Below the pieces are notes generated by a model. The model saw nothing but the letters and a program-made list of their open reading frames with translations, made no database searches and was not told the DNA's origin. The translations under genes and the position numbers were made by a program. This document shows, in pieces, positions 8,081 to 16,822 of a stretch of DNA of 64,000 nt (positions are counted from its first letter, which is position 1; each line of letters begins with the position of its first letter). The DNA lies in assembly GCF_002269505.1 (NCBI RefSeq), contig NZ_NQKQ01000006.1, positions 124,001 through 188,000 of the forward strand, given 5' to 3'. The stretch is from Pseudomonas fragi (GTDB lineage Bacteria; Pseudomonadota; Gammaproteobacteria; Pseudomonadales; Pseudomonadaceae).

Positions 8081-9184
8081 ATGACGTCGTTCAACTCCGG
8101 GGTCCAACCCCAGAACCGTACGCCTCAATCCATCGGCTTTCTGCTGCTGGACAATTTCACGCTCATTTCCCTGGCATCCGCGATAGAACCCTTGCGGATG
8201 GCCAACCAGTTGTCGGGCCGTGAGTTGTATCGCTGGAGCACCCTTAGCGCCGATGGCAGCCAGGTCTGGGCCAGTGATGGCCTGCAGGTGACCCCCGACG
8301 CCAGCATGCACAAGGCTCCGGCGCTGGATATGGTCATCGTTTGTGGTGGTATTGGTATTCAGCGCACCGTGACCCGTGAGCATGTGTCATGGCTGCAAAG
8401 CCAGGCGCGCCAGTCACGTCGCCTGGGTGCCGTGTGCACCGGCAGCTGGGCCCTGGCCTATGCCGGCTTGCTCGACGGTTTTGATTGCAGCGTGCACTGG
8501 GAATGCCTGGCCTCGATGCAGGAAGCCTTCCCGCGGGTGGCCATGAGCACGCGGCTGTTTACCCTCGACCGCAGTCGCTTCACCAGTTCGGGCGGCACCG
8601 CGCCGCTGGACATGATGCTGCACCTGATCAGCCGCGATCATGGCCGTGAACTGTCGGCAGCGATTTCGGAAATGTTTGTGTATGAACGCATCCGCAACGA
8701 GCAGGACCACCAGCGCGTACCGCTCAAGCACATGCTGGGTACCAACCAGCCCAAGCTGCAGGAAATCGTCGCGTTGATGGAAGCCAACCTCGAAGAGCCC
8801 ATCGACCTTGATGAGCTGGCGGTGTATGTAACCGTGTCACGGCGTCAGCTCGAACGCTTGTTCCAGAAGTACCTGCATTGTTCGCCGTCGCGCTATTACC
8901 TGAAATTGCGCCTGGTGCGGGCGCGACAGTTGCTCAAGCAAACGCCGATGTCGATTATCGAAGTGGCTGCGGTGTGCGGCTTTGTGTCGACGCCGCATTT
9001 TTCCAAGTGCTACCGCGAATACTTTGGTATTCCGCCACGGGACGAGCGTGTGGGTTCCAATACGGCGCAGCAAACCACCCTGGTGCAGATCCCGCAGTCC
9101 CTGTTGCTGGCGCCGCTGGCCGGGCCGATGTCGGCGTTGAATCAGGCGCGCAACGAATCTACGTTTGCCAGTGTGAGGATTTAA
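8081..9184 (+). CDS. gbdR: GbdR, AraC-family activator of glycine betaine catabolism
   Basis: A 367-residue GATase1-like (DJ-1/PfpI fold) AraC regulator. The N-terminal ligand domain (residues about 18-200) carries the family sequence SIGFLLLDNFTLISLASAIEP. A double helix-turn-helix lies at about residues 230-325, including VSRRQLERLFQKYL and the second helix EVAAVCGFVSTPHFSKCYRE. GbdR responds to glycine betaine and dimethylglycine and activates cbc, sdaB, gbc, dgc and related genes in P. aeruginosa. The start has a strong GAGGAG site. It resembles CdhR at 13252, which senses carnitine instead. Confidence 0.94.
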   Translation: MTSFNSGVQPQNRTPQSIGFLLLDNFTLISLASAIEPLRMANQLSGRELYRWSTLSADGSQVWASDGLQVTPDASMHKAPALDMVIVCGGIGIQRTVTREHVSWLQSQARQSRRLGAVCTGSWALAYAGLLDGFDCSVHWECLASMQEAFPRVAMSTRLFTLDRSRFTSSGGTAPLDMMLHLISRDHGRELSAAISEMFVYERIRNEQDHQRVPLKHMLGTNQPKLQEIVALMEANLEEPIDLDELAVYVTVSRRQLERLFQKYLHCSPSRYYLKLRLVRARQLLKQTPMSIIEVAAVCGFVSTPHFSKCYREYFGIPPRDERVGSNTAQQTTLVQIPQSLLLAPLAGPMSALNQARNESTFASVRI

Positions 9185-9190
9185 CAGGCC

Positions 9191-9224
9191 AAAGCGCCCT
9201 TACCCGGAGGGAGAGGGCGCCTTT
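9191..9224. terminator. Bidirectional terminator-like hairpin
   Basis: AAAG-CGCCCT and AGGGCGC-CTTT form a stable stem around CCGGAGGGA between the convergent gbdR and the 84-residue gene. Its core resembles one half of the C-rich REP family found elsewhere in the window. No strong T-run follows. Confidence 0.6.
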
Positions 9225-9227
9225 ACT

Positions 9228-9485
9228 TTACCCGGCCTTGCTCTGCTTGAACTGCGCCAGGCCCGGCAGCAACTGCCGGTCAATGGCCTCGCGCACCGCA
9301 GGCAAGATGGTTGCGCTGCCAGTGTAGAGCTTTTCGACAAAACCCTTGAGGGCGCGAGCATTGGTCTCGTTCAGCCCACAGACTGCCGCAGTGCAGGCCT
9401 GCTCCGCCGTGCCTGACACTTCAAAGCCCAGCGAGCGCAGTTGGCCAACCAGATCCTGCTCATCAATCAAATCCGCGTGCATCAT
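9228..9485 (-). CDS. Small conserved-type protein of unknown function
   Basis: An 85-residue product with no signal peptide, membrane segment or metal motif that I recognise. The start at 9485 has an AAGGAT site. A second ATG follows immediately. The sequence looks like a real helical protein (DLVGQLRSLGFEVSG, FVEKLYTGSATILPAVREAI) with two cysteines around residues 31-36. It lies between gbdR and cdhB and could be carried with the carnitine genes. The 110-base gap to cdhB suggests it is transcribed with or just after them. I do not recognise the family and assign no function. Confidence 0.7.
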   Translation of the reverse strand: MMHADLIDEQDLVGQLRSLGFEVSGTAEQACTAAVCGLNETNARALKGFVEKLYTGSATILPAVREAIDRQLLPGLAQFKQSKAG

Positions 9486-9595
9486 GACTGTTTATCCTTC
9501 TACAAAGCGCGATCGAAGTCTGATTCTGGTAGGGCTTTGGCCAGTGGGCAAGGGCGGTTCGGTGATATGTCTGATATGCCTAAGAACAGGTCGTT

Positions 9596-10069
9596 TTAAG
9601 GCACAGGCAAGGCAATCACTCGACCCACATGGTCAGGTTTCGGCAGATCACGTTGCTGGCGTTCTATGGCCTGCAACAGCGCAAGCGTATGTTCGCTGAA
9701 CGGTGCCGAGCGCGGACCGGCCAGGTCGACATGCAGCAGCATTTGCTCATTAGCGGCCAGGGTTTGCTCATGACCGATCCGATGCAGGCTGTGATAAACA
9801 TGCAGGCGTTTTTTATCATGGCCAATAAGCCGGGTGTGCACCTCCACTTGAGTGCCCAGCTTCACTTCGTGCAGGTAATTGAGGTGCACTTCAAGGGTGA
9901 ACAAGGAGTGGCCGCCAGCTTCGCGGTTCTGGCTGTCCAGCCCCAGGCGGTCCATAAGGGCATCAGTGGCGTAGCTGAAAATCAGCAGGTAAAAGGCGTC
10001 GCGCAAGTGGCCGTTGTAATCGACCCATTCTTCAAGAATGGGCGTGGTGTAGGTGGTGAGCGCGGGCAT
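9596..10069 (-). CDS. cdhB: CdhB, betainyl-CoA thioesterase
   Basis: A 157-residue single hot-dog-fold thioesterase. The family signature EWVDYNGHLRDAFYLLIFSY is near the start and includes the Asp-x-x-Gly-His catalytic loop. In P. aeruginosa this protein hydrolyses betainyl-CoA, the product of CdhC, to free glycine betaine during carnitine breakdown. It lies 12 bases downstream of cdhA on the same strand, in a cdhC-cdhA-cdhB order. Product assignment rests on this synteny, because hot-dog thioesterases cannot be distinguished by motif alone. Confidence 0.87.
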   Translation of the reverse strand: MPALTTYTTPILEEWVDYNGHLRDAFYLLIFSYATDALMDRLGLDSQNREAGGHSLFTLEVHLNYLHEVKLGTQVEVHTRLIGHDKKRLHVYHSLHRIGHEQTLAANEQMLLHVDLAGPRSAPFSEHTLALLQAIERQQRDLPKPDHVGRVIALPVP

Positions 10070-10081
10070 GCTGAACCTCGT

Positions 10082-11047
10082 TCAATCGTTGATGGCAATG
10101 CCATGTTTGAGTTTAGTCGCGTTAACCGCTTCCATCACCGCCAGCAGGCAGTCATCCCGATAGCTTTCCAGTGCGGCAATGCTGTGCTGACCCAGTTGTT
10201 CAGTGGTGCCTTCAACCACATCGTCGATCAGTTTTTCGCTAAGTTCGGGTGCAGGCAAGTAGGTCCACGGCAGTTTCAGGGCCGGGCCGAACTGGTTCAT
10301 GAAGTGACGCATTCCAGCATCGCCTCCGGCCAGGGTGTAGGTCATAAAGGTACCCATGAACGACCAGCGCAAACCCGCGCCGAAGCGGATGGCATCGTCA
10401 ATTTCACCGGTAGTGGCTACCCCGTCATTGATCAGGTGCAACGCTTCGCGCCACAAGGCTTCGAGCAGGCGGTCGGCAATAAACCCGGGCACTTCCTTGC
10501 GCACATGCAGGGGGCGCATGCCCAGTGACTGATAGACCTTGATCGCCGCCTGAATGGCCTCGGGTGCGGTTTTTTGCCCGCCCACCACCTCGACCAGTGG
10601 CAGCAGGTAGACCGGGTTGAACGGGTGCCCGACGATGCAACGCTCGGGGAGTGTGGAGGTTTCATAAAATTCGCTGGGCAGCAGGCCCGAGGTGCTGGAA
10701 CCGATCAATGCATCGGGTCTGGCGGCGGCGCTGATTTTGCTGTGCAGTTCAAGCTTCAGGTCGAGTCGCTCCGGGGCACTTTCCTGAATGAAATCGGCAT
10801 CGCGCACGCATTCTTCAATGGTGCTGACAAACCTAAGCCGGTCTTGGGATGCGCCTTCAGCCAGGCCGCTTTTTTCCAGTGCTGGCCAGGCTTTGGCGAC
10901 GCGTTTGCGCAGGGCCGCTTCGGCGCCGGGGGCCGGGTCCCAGGCCACCACGTCCAGGCCGTGGGCGAGGGCGCGGGCAACCCAGCCGCTGCCGATGACG
11001 CCGCTGCCCAGGGCGGCGAAGGTTTTAATCTCGGTGATAAAGCTCAT
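10082..11047 (-). CDS. cdhA: CdhA, L-carnitine 3-dehydrogenase
   Basis: This 321-residue enzyme oxidises L-carnitine to 3-dehydrocarnitine with NAD+. The N-terminal Rossmann motif ([20 protein letters not shown]) and the 3-hydroxyacyl-CoA dehydrogenase C-terminal region with a [15 protein letters not shown] segment support this. The start at 11047 ([10 protein letters not shown]) has an AGGAG site. A longer frame would add 21 residues translated from the REP element upstream and is rejected. It sits between cdhC and cdhB, so the carnitine-to-betaine enzymes are contiguous. The REPIN at 11080-11177 separates it from cdhC and may attenuate read-through. Confidence 0.92.
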   Translation of the reverse strand: MSFITEIKTFAALGSGVIGSGWVARALAHGLDVVAWDPAPGAEAALRKRVAKAWPALEKSGLAEGASQDRLRFVSTIEECVRDADFIQESAPERLDLKLELHSKISAAARPDALIGSSTSGLLPSEFYETSTLPERCIVGHPFNPVYLLPLVEVVGGQKTAPEAIQAAIKVYQSLGMRPLHVRKEVPGFIADRLLEALWREALHLINDGVATTGEIDDAIRFGAGLRWSFMGTFMTYTLAGGDAGMRHFMNQFGPALKLPWTYLPAPELSEKLIDDVVEGTTEQLGQHSIAALESYRDDCLLAVMEAVNATKLKHGIAIND

Positions 11048-11079
11048 GGCGTGCTCCTGGATAAAAATAATGAGATTGC

Positions 11080-11177
11080 GTGGGAGCGAGCCTGCTCGCG
11101 AAGGCCCCAAGGGCAGCGCGATAACTCAGTTAACAGGCGTTATCGTTGACGACCTTCGCGAGCAGGCTCGCTCCCAC
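11080..11177. repeat. REPIN (inverted pair of GTGGGAGCGAGCCTGCTCGCGA units)
   Basis: Two copies of the common Pseudomonas REP palindrome lie in inverted orientation around about 50 bases of spacer, between cdhC and cdhA. Related pairs occur at 28812, 30082, 42283 and 58760, and a single unit at 36205. REPINs are non-autonomous elements mobilised by RAYT transposases; no RAYT gene is in this window. Confidence 0.9.
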
Positions 11178-11200
11178 AGGCAATGCTGCTGCGTAATTGC

Positions 11201-12088
11201 TTAGCGGCGTTCTTTAAGCCCCATCTTCACCCGGCCTTCTGCCGGGCTCAGTACCCGGGCGCCCAGGCGACTGAGGATCTCTGTGGCGCGCTCCACCAGT
11301 TGCCCGTTGGTGGCCAGAACCCCGCGATCCAGCCACAAATTATCCTCAAGCCCGACCCGCACGTTGCCGCCCAACAGCACCGCCTGCGCGGCCATCGGCA
11401 TTTGCATGCGACCAATGCCGAAACCGGCCCACACCGCGTCAGGCGGCAAGTTGTCGACCATGGCTTTCATGCTGGTGGTGTCTGCCGGAGCGCCCCACGG
11501 GATACCCAGGCATAGCTGAAACAGCGGGTCATCCAGCAGGCCTTCCTTGATCATCTGTTTGGCGAACCACAGATGGCCGGTGTCGAAAATTTCCAGTTCT
11601 GCTTTAACCCCAAGTTCCTGGATCCGCTTGGCGCCCGCCCGCAGCTGTGCCGGGGTGGACACGTAAATCGTATCGCCGTCGCCAAAGTTCAGGGTGCCGC
11701 AGTCCAGGGTGCAAATTTCCGGCAACAGCTCCTCGACGTGAGCCAGACGGGTCAGCGGCCCGACCAGATCGGTGTTGGGGCCAAACTCCATCGGGTTCTC
11801 GCCGGGGCCGATATGCAAGTCACCACCCATCCCGGCGGTGAGGTTGACGATGATGTCGATATCCGCCTCGCGAATGCGCTCCATCAGTTCGCGGTACAGC
11901 GCTACATCGCGGCTGAACTGTCCGGTCTTTGGATCACGTACATGGCAATGCACCACTGTGGCTCCGGATTTGGCCGCTTCTACGGCAGCTTCGGCAATTT
12001 GCTTGGGACTGACCGGTACTAGAGGGCTGCGCCCGCTGGTGTCGCCGGCACCGGTGAGTGCGCAGGTGATGATGACGTCGTGGTTCAT
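11201..12088 (-). CDS. cdhC: CdhC, dehydrocarnitine:acetyl-CoA transferase/cleavage enzyme (BKACE family)
   Basis: A 295-residue beta-keto acid cleavage enzyme that reacts 3-dehydrocarnitine with acetyl-CoA to give betainyl-CoA and acetoacetate. Family signs are the N-terminal [13 protein letters not shown], the metal-binding HCHVRD (near residue 48) and a conserved AGMGGDLH loop. The start at 12088 has an AAGGA site; ten extra residues of a longer frame are unlikely. It lies downstream of caiX and upstream of cdhA on the minus strand. Substrate assignment comes from the carnitine cluster around it. Confidence 0.92.
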   Translation of the reverse strand: MNHDVIITCALTGAGDTSGRSPLVPVSPKQIAEAAVEAAKSGATVVHCHVRDPKTGQFSRDVALYRELMERIREADIDIIVNLTAGMGGDLHIGPGENPMEFGPNTDLVGPLTRLAHVEELLPEICTLDCGTLNFGDGDTIYVSTPAQLRAGAKRIQELGVKAELEIFDTGHLWFAKQMIKEGLLDDPLFQLCLGIPWGAPADTTSMKAMVDNLPPDAVWAGFGIGRMQMPMAAQAVLLGGNVRVGLEDNLWLDRGVLATNGQLVERATEILSRLGARVLSPAEGRVKMGLKERR

Positions 12089-12159
12089 GGGGCATTTCCT
12101 TGGGGCGTAGTGCGCCACACCGCAGTCATTGCAGGCTGCGAGGCGGGCTCAGTGTTGAA

Positions 12160-13086
12160 TTATTTGGCGCTGAGTTTCAGGTGTTCGGCAGCGGGTTTGC
12201 CGTCTACCGTGGTCACCCCTTCAAGCCAGCGCTGCAGGTCTTGCGGATGGTCCTTGAGCCACTGCCGGGCAGAGGCTTGAGCATCCTTGTGATCGAGCAG
12301 CGGCTGCATCATGCGGCTCTCGTCTTCGGCGCTGAAGGTCAGGTTGCTGAGCAAACGGCTGACATTGGGGCAGCGGCTGGCGTAGTCCGGGGTGGTGACT
12401 GTCCATACTGTGGCCAGGCCTTCATCCGGGCCCAGAGCGCCTTCGCTGCCGGTCAGGTAGGTCATGTCCTGATTAATATTCATCGGGTGTGGGGTCCAAC
12501 CGAAGAACACAATCGGCTCATTGCGATTAACTGCGCGGGTCACCGCCGAGAGCATGCCGGCTTCACTGGACTCCACCAACTGGAACTTGCCCAGGCCAAA
12601 CCGGTTTTTCTCGATCATGGCCTTGATCTGGGTATTGGCGCCGGAGCCCGGTTCGATCCCGTAAATCTTGCCGCCCAGTTCTTTCTCGAATTTGGCAATG
12701 TCAGCAAAGCTTTTGAGCCCCTTGTCAGCCATATAGGTCGGAACGGCAAGCATGGCCTTGGCGTCTTTAAGGCTCGGTTCGGCCAGTATCGTGACCTGTT
12801 TGGCGTCCACAAACGGGGTAATGCTCTGGTTCATGATCGGGTTCCAGTAACCCAGAAACATGTCCAGCCGCTTGTCACGCAGGCCGGCGAAGATAATTTG
12901 CTGTGAGGCACTGGTTTGTTTGGTTTTATAGCCCAGACCGTCGAGCAGGGTCTGGGCCATGGCGCTGGTGGCTATTACATCGGTCCAATTGACCACACCC
13001 ATGCGTACGTTCTTGCACGAAGCATCTTCAGCCGCCAACACGTAGGGGCTCAGTACCAACAGGCAACAGCTGATCAGTCGTTTCAT
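12160..13086 (-). CDS. caiX: CaiX, periplasmic carnitine-binding protein
   Basis: A 308-residue OpuAC/ProX-type substrate-binding protein with a signal peptide (MKRLISCCLLVLSPYVLAAE). It shares KIYGIEPGSG, VESSEAGMLS and GWTPHPMN with CbcX but is clearly divergent. There is no permease or ATPase next to it. In P. aeruginosa CaiX delivers carnitine to the CbcWV core, which is encoded 7 kb away here. It is divergent from cdhR and leads the caiX-cdhC-cdhA-cdhB group. Aromatic residues in GWTPHP and LGYWNP fit trimethylammonium recognition. Confidence 0.9.
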   Translation of the reverse strand: MKRLISCCLLVLSPYVLAAEDASCKNVRMGVVNWTDVIATSAMAQTLLDGLGYKTKQTSASQQIIFAGLRDKRLDMFLGYWNPIMNQSITPFVDAKQVTILAEPSLKDAKAMLAVPTYMADKGLKSFADIAKFEKELGGKIYGIEPGSGANTQIKAMIEKNRFGLGKFQLVESSEAGMLSAVTRAVNRNEPIVFFGWTPHPMNINQDMTYLTGSEGALGPDEGLATVWTVTTPDYASRCPNVSRLLSNLTFSAEDESRMMQPLLDHKDAQASARQWLKDHPQDLQRWLEGVTTVDGKPAAEHLKLSAK

Positions 13087-13251
13087 GGGGAGGGGCCTCG
13101 GCAGGTTGTTATTGGAGGATCGGCGTCTTTGTGCACCGTGATACCAAGGTACGCAGACGGCGTGCTGCGCAACCGCACTGGGGCGACGTGGATTTGCACT
13201 GCAGCGACCTGACTGTGGTTCAATCCGCTGAACCGACTTGAGAGCCCCCCT

Positions 13252-14199
13252 ATGGCCCAGGATTTTTACTTCCTTCTGCTGCCCGGCTTTTCCTCAATGG
13301 GCTTTATTTCGGCCATCGAGCCGCTGCGGGTGGCCAACCGTTTTCGCGGTGAGCTGTACCGCTGGCATGTGCTCAGTTGCGGGGGTGGCGCCGTGTTGGC
13401 GAGCAACGGTATGTCGGTCAATGCCGAAGGCGGGTTTGAGGCACTTAAAGCCGGTGCGACGTTGTTGGTGGTGGCCGGCTTTGATCCGCTGACCCACGTG
13501 ACCCCGGCCCTGATTCAGTGGCTGCGACGCCTGGACAACGACGGCGTAACCTTGGGCGGCATCGACACGGGTAGCGTGGTGCTGGCGCAGGCGGGCTTGC
13601 TCGACGGCTATCGCCTGACCTTGCACTGGGAGGCGCTGGAAGCGTTCAAAGAGTCATACCCCAAGCTGCAGGTGACTCAAGAGCTGTTTGAGATTGATCG
13701 CCAGCGCATCACCTGTGCGGGCGGCACTGCCTCGATCGACCTGATGCTGGACCTGATAGCCCAGGCTTATGGGCCAGAGTTGGCGATTCAGGTGTCCGAG
13801 CAGTTCGTGCTTGGCCGTATCCGTCAGCGCAAAGACCACCAGCGCATGCAGGTCGCCAGCCGTTATGGCATCCATAACAAAAAATTGGTGCAGGTGATTG
13901 GCGAGATGGAACAACACAGTGAGCCGCCACTGAGCACCGCGCAACTGGCGCTTGGCATCAAGGTTACAAGGCGCCAGCTGGAGCGTCTGTTCCGTTTGCA
14001 CCTGAACGACACCCCGCGCAACTTCTACCTCGGTCTGCGTCTGGAAAAGGCCCGGCAACTGCTGCGGCAGACCGACATGAGCGTGCTGGACATCAGCATT
14101 GCCTGCGGCTTTGAATCACCGTCCTATTTTACCCGCAGTTACCGGGCGCGGTTTAGCTGTGCGCCGAGGCAGGATCGGGTAGCCGTTACTAACCCTTGA
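13252..14199 (+). CDS. cdhR: CdhR, AraC-family carnitine-responsive activator
   Basis: A 315-residue GATase1-like AraC regulator similar in layout to GbdR. The ligand domain (residues about 3-180) begins DFYFLLLPGFSSMGFISAIEP. The HTH region lies at about 215-310, with KVTRRQLERLFRLHL and the second helix ISIACGFESPSYFTRSYRARF. In P. aeruginosa CdhR activates carnitine catabolism in response to carnitine. It is divergent from caiX, the position expected for a local activator. Its 3' end overlaps the convergent DUF3010 gene by 11 bases. Confidence 0.92.
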   Translation: MAQDFYFLLLPGFSSMGFISAIEPLRVANRFRGELYRWHVLSCGGGAVLASNGMSVNAEGGFEALKAGATLLVVAGFDPLTHVTPALIQWLRRLDNDGVTLGGIDTGSVVLAQAGLLDGYRLTLHWEALEAFKESYPKLQVTQELFEIDRQRITCAGGTASIDLMLDLIAQAYGPELAIQVSEQFVLGRIRQRKDHQRMQVASRYGIHNKKLVQVIGEMEQHSEPPLSTAQLALGIKVTRRQLERLFRLHLNDTPRNFYLGLRLEKARQLLRQTDMSVLDISIACGFESPSYFTRSYRARFSCAPRQDRVAVTNP

Positions 14200-14605
14200 G
14201 CAATGCCGCACACGCCGCCTTGAACGCCTCATGCTGATACTTGTTCAGCGAGGCCGGCAGGTCGAAGGCGTGTTTCTTGTATTGCGCATTGAGGGTCTGC
14301 GGCGACAGCAACTGCACCTCGCAATCGTCCAGCAACTGGATGATGCCTTCGATCTTGAACGTGGTCGGGCCACCGGCAAATTCACCCTTTTTGCTGCGCT
14401 TCTTGATCGCGATCCGGGTGATACCGTTGCTCTTTACAAAACCTGCCAACTGCACCGCGAAAGCCTTGACGTTGGCGGCTTCGTCATCATCGTCAAGGGC
14501 GATTTTTTTGGTGGCCAGGGCCACATGTTCAAGGCCATTGGCGCCTTGGGTAGCCATTGCAAAAATGGCTTCGCTGCCTTTGATCTCGATACCGCAAATA
14601 GTCAT
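14189..14605 (-). CDS. DUF3010 family protein
   Basis: A 138-residue soluble protein beginning MTICGIEIKGSEAIFAMATQ. This and the KRSKKGEFAGGPTTFKIEG segment are typical of the DUF3010 family, whose fold resembles RNase H/RuvC-like proteins but whose role is unknown. There is no signal peptide. It converges on cdhR with an 11-base overlap and is followed on the same strand by no obvious partner. It occupies the same place as in P. aeruginosa between the cdh and dgc gene sets, so a link to amine catabolism is possible but unproven. Confidence 0.85.
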   Translation of the reverse strand: MTICGIEIKGSEAIFAMATQGANGLEHVALATKKIALDDDDEAANVKAFAVQLAGFVKSNGITRIAIKKRSKKGEFAGGPTTFKIEGIIQLLDDCEVQLLSPQTLNAQYKKHAFDLPASLNKYQHEAFKAACAALLKG

Positions 14606-14634
14606 AAGAACCCTGGTTTTATCAAGTTTGAAAA

Positions 14635-15036
14635 TCAGTCCTGCCCGATCGATTCCAGAAACTCCGAGCGGTCGTCACTGATGCGCGCCATGCAGTCGTT
14701 CTGGGCGATGTTGAACGCTTCGGTACCGGCGGTCGCGGGGAACACGGCAATTGCGCAATCGGCGTCGCGCTGGTGCAGCCACAGGGCCTGAGCGGTCTTG
14801 ATCTTGCTCAGGATGTTATTGAGCTGGGTGGCGTTACTGCCGTACAGCGAAGTCATGCGTTCCTGCAGGGCCTCGTAGTTTTCGGTCAGCAACTGCTCGG
14901 CCGCATTTTTGCTGAACACCGAGCACGCCAGGGTTTGGCGGTCGTTTTCCACCGCGTCGCACGGGTTGTAGTCGGCATTTTCAGCTGCATGGGCGCCGCC
15001 GGTGATCAATGCCAAGGCCAGGAGAATCGATTTCAT
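14635..15036 (-). CDS. LprI-type (DUF1311) periplasmic lysozyme-inhibitor-like protein
   Basis: A 133-residue exported protein. A signal peptide is clear (MKSILLALALITGGAHAAEN). The mature part has four cysteines in the DUF1311/LprI pattern (PCDA, LACS, DCAI, DCMA) and the typical LWLHQRDADC motif. Family members have been described as lysozyme inhibitors, but many are uncharacterised. It lies 29 bases upstream of DUF3010 on the same strand, so the two may be co-transcribed. It is divergent from the dimethylglycine operon. Confidence 0.85.
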   Translation of the reverse strand: MKSILLALALITGGAHAAENADYNPCDAVENDRQTLACSVFSKNAAEQLLTENYEALQERMTSLYGSNATQLNNILSKIKTAQALWLHQRDADCAIAVFPATAGTEAFNIAQNDCMARISDDRSEFLESIGQD

Positions 15037-15124
15037 TGCCGCTTCCTAATCCATAGTTGGGGCCGATTCTGGCTTATGCGTGAGCCAAAGAACAGCTGGC
15101 TCATGACATTGCTGTTGGCGGCTT

Positions 15125-15147
15125 TGTCGCGAGTTGACGCTTTCGGC
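15125..15147. promoter_or_regulatory. Candidate regulator site upstream of the dimethylglycine operon
   Basis: TGTCGCGAGTTGACGCTTTC followed by GGC shares TGTCGCGA and the spacing of later bases with 26939-26958 in the gbcA-gbcB gap. It lies about 110 bases upstream of the M19-like gene. A GbdR-type site is plausible, but the similarity is short. Confidence 0.3.
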
Positions 15148-15256
15148 AATTACGCTGTCGCTTTTGCACCCGGCTGGTTTTGACCCCAGGCCTATGCTGG
15201 CCCCAATAGCGCCGGCAGACGATTCGGCGCAGCAAACACCAACAAGGGGACGCCTG

Positions 15257-16234
15257 ATGAGCCCAGCCGAGTTGCACGCCGACAGCATCGTTATCGACGG
15301 GCTGATCATTGCCAAATGGAACCGCGAACTGTTTGAAGACATGCGCAAGGGCGGCCTGACTGCGGCCAACTGCACCGTGTCGGTCTGGGAGGGCTTTCAG
15401 GCCACGATCAATAATATCGTCGCCAGCCAGACCCTGATTCGCGACAACAGCGACCTGGTGATCCCGGTCAAGACCACTGCTGACATCCGTCGAGCGAAAG
15501 AGCAGGGCAAGACCGGGATCATCTTCGGCTTCCAGAACGCCCATGCCTTTGAAGACCAGCTGGGCTATATCGAGATCTTCAAGCAGCTCGGCGTTGGCGT
15601 GGTGCAGATGTGCTACAACACCCAGAACCTGGTGGGCACCGGCTGCTATGAACGCGATGGCGGGCTCTCGGGTTTTGGCCGCGAAGTAGTGGCTGAAATG
15701 AACCGTGTCGGGATCATGTGCGACCTCTCTCACGTCGGCTCGAAAACCTCGGAAGAGGTGATCCTGGAGTCGAAAAAGCCGGTCTGCTACTCCCACTGTC
15801 TGCCGTCCGGTCTCAAAGAGCACCCGCGCAACAAATCCGACGCCGAACTCAAATTCATTGCCGACCACGGCGGCTTTGTCGGCGTGACCATGTTCGCGCC
15901 ATTCCTGGCCAAGGGCATCGACTCGACCATCGACGACTACGCCGAAGCGATCGAATACACGATGAATATTGTCGGCGAAGATTCGATCGGTATCGGCACT
16001 GACTTTACTCAGGGCCACGGTCAGGACTTTTTCGAAATGCTGACCCACGACAAGGGCTATGCCCGCCGTCTGACCAGCTTCGGCAAGATCATCAACCCGC
16101 TGGGTATCCGCACTGTGGGCGAGTTTCCCAACCTCACCGAAACCCTGCTCAAGCGCGGCCACAGCGAACGCGTGGTGCGCAAGATCATGGGCGAGAACTG
16201 GGTCAACGTGCTCAAGGATGTCTGGGGCGAATAA
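15257..16234 (+). CDS. M19 (renal dipeptidase) family protein lacking key metal ligands, dimethylglycine cluster
   Basis: A 325-residue protein of the membrane-dipeptidase (M19) fold; the start at 15257 has an AAGGGGA site. The usual first zinc motif His-x-Asp after DG is replaced here (IDGLIIAKW, Leu16 and Ile18). The bridging Glu of the Ile-Glu-Gly/Ala motif is Gln93. The later histidines are kept (DLSH, His159; YSH, His180). The binuclear centre is therefore probably incomplete, and simple dipeptidase activity is doubtful. It is the first gene of the dgcA-dgcB operon, as in P. aeruginosa, which suggests a role in dimethylglycine metabolism. The exact reaction is unknown. Confidence 0.88.
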   Translation: MSPAELHADSIVIDGLIIAKWNRELFEDMRKGGLTAANCTVSVWEGFQATINNIVASQTLIRDNSDLVIPVKTTADIRRAKEQGKTGIIFGFQNAHAFEDQLGYIEIFKQLGVGVVQMCYNTQNLVGTGCYERDGGLSGFGREVVAEMNRVGIMCDLSHVGSKTSEEVILESKKPVCYSHCLPSGLKEHPRNKSDAELKFIADHGGFVGVTMFAPFLAKGIDSTIDDYAEAIEYTMNIVGEDSIGIGTDFTQGHGQDFFEMLTHDKGYARRLTSFGKIINPLGIRTVGEFPNLTETLLKRGHSERVVRKIMGENWVNVLKDVWGE

Positions 16235-16276
16235 GCCGCCAGCAATAGTTTCACTCATTTTCTGGAGTTTTGTTCC

Positions 16277-16807
16277 ATGGCTAAAATCGCCCCGCAATTG
16301 CCCATCGAAGTCGATAGCGAAACCGGTGTCTGGACCTCCGACGCCCTGCCCATGCTCTACGTGCCGCGACACTTTTTCGTTAACAACCACATGGGTATCG
16401 AAGAAGTCCTGGGTGCTGATGCCTACGCCGAAATTCTCTACAAAGCTGGCTACAAATCCGCCTGGCACTGGTGCGAGAAAGAGGCTGAATGCCACGGCAT
16501 CGAAGGCGTCGCAGTGTTCGAGCACTATATGAAACGCCTTTCGCAGCGCGGCTGGGGCCGGTTCACGATTGAGGACATCGACCTCGATAAAGGCACCGCG
16601 ACCATCAAGCTGGAACACTCCTGCTTTGTGTACGTATACGGCAAGGTCGGTCGCAAGGTCGACTACATGTTCACCGGCTGGTTTGCCGGCGCGATGGACC
16701 AGATTCTGCACGCCCGTGGCAGCAACATCCGCACCGTGGCAGAACAGGTTTATAGCGGATCGGAAGAAGGCCACGACCACGGCCTGTTTATCGTCAAGCC
16801 GTTGTAA
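16277..16807 (+). CDS. DUF5943 protein, dimethylglycine cluster
   Basis: A 176-residue soluble protein whose length and layout match DUF5943 proteins found next to dimethylglycine demethylase genes. The C-terminal half (DKGTATIKLEHSCFVYVYGK, then YMFTGWFAGAMDQILH) recalls the 4-vinyl-reductase-type small-molecule-binding fold, but that link is my inference. There is no signal peptide or membrane segment. It lies 42 bases after the M19-like gene and 15 bases before dgcA, clearly in one operon. Its role may be accessory to DgcAB; no activity can be deduced. Confidence 0.82.
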   Translation: MAKIAPQLPIEVDSETGVWTSDALPMLYVPRHFFVNNHMGIEEVLGADAYAEILYKAGYKSAWHWCEKEAECHGIEGVAVFEHYMKRLSQRGWGRFTIEDIDLDKGTATIKLEHSCFVYVYGKVGRKVDYMFTGWFAGAMDQILHARGSNIRTVAEQVYSGSEEGHDHGLFIVKPL

Positions 16808-16822
16808 GTCGAGGATCGGGAT

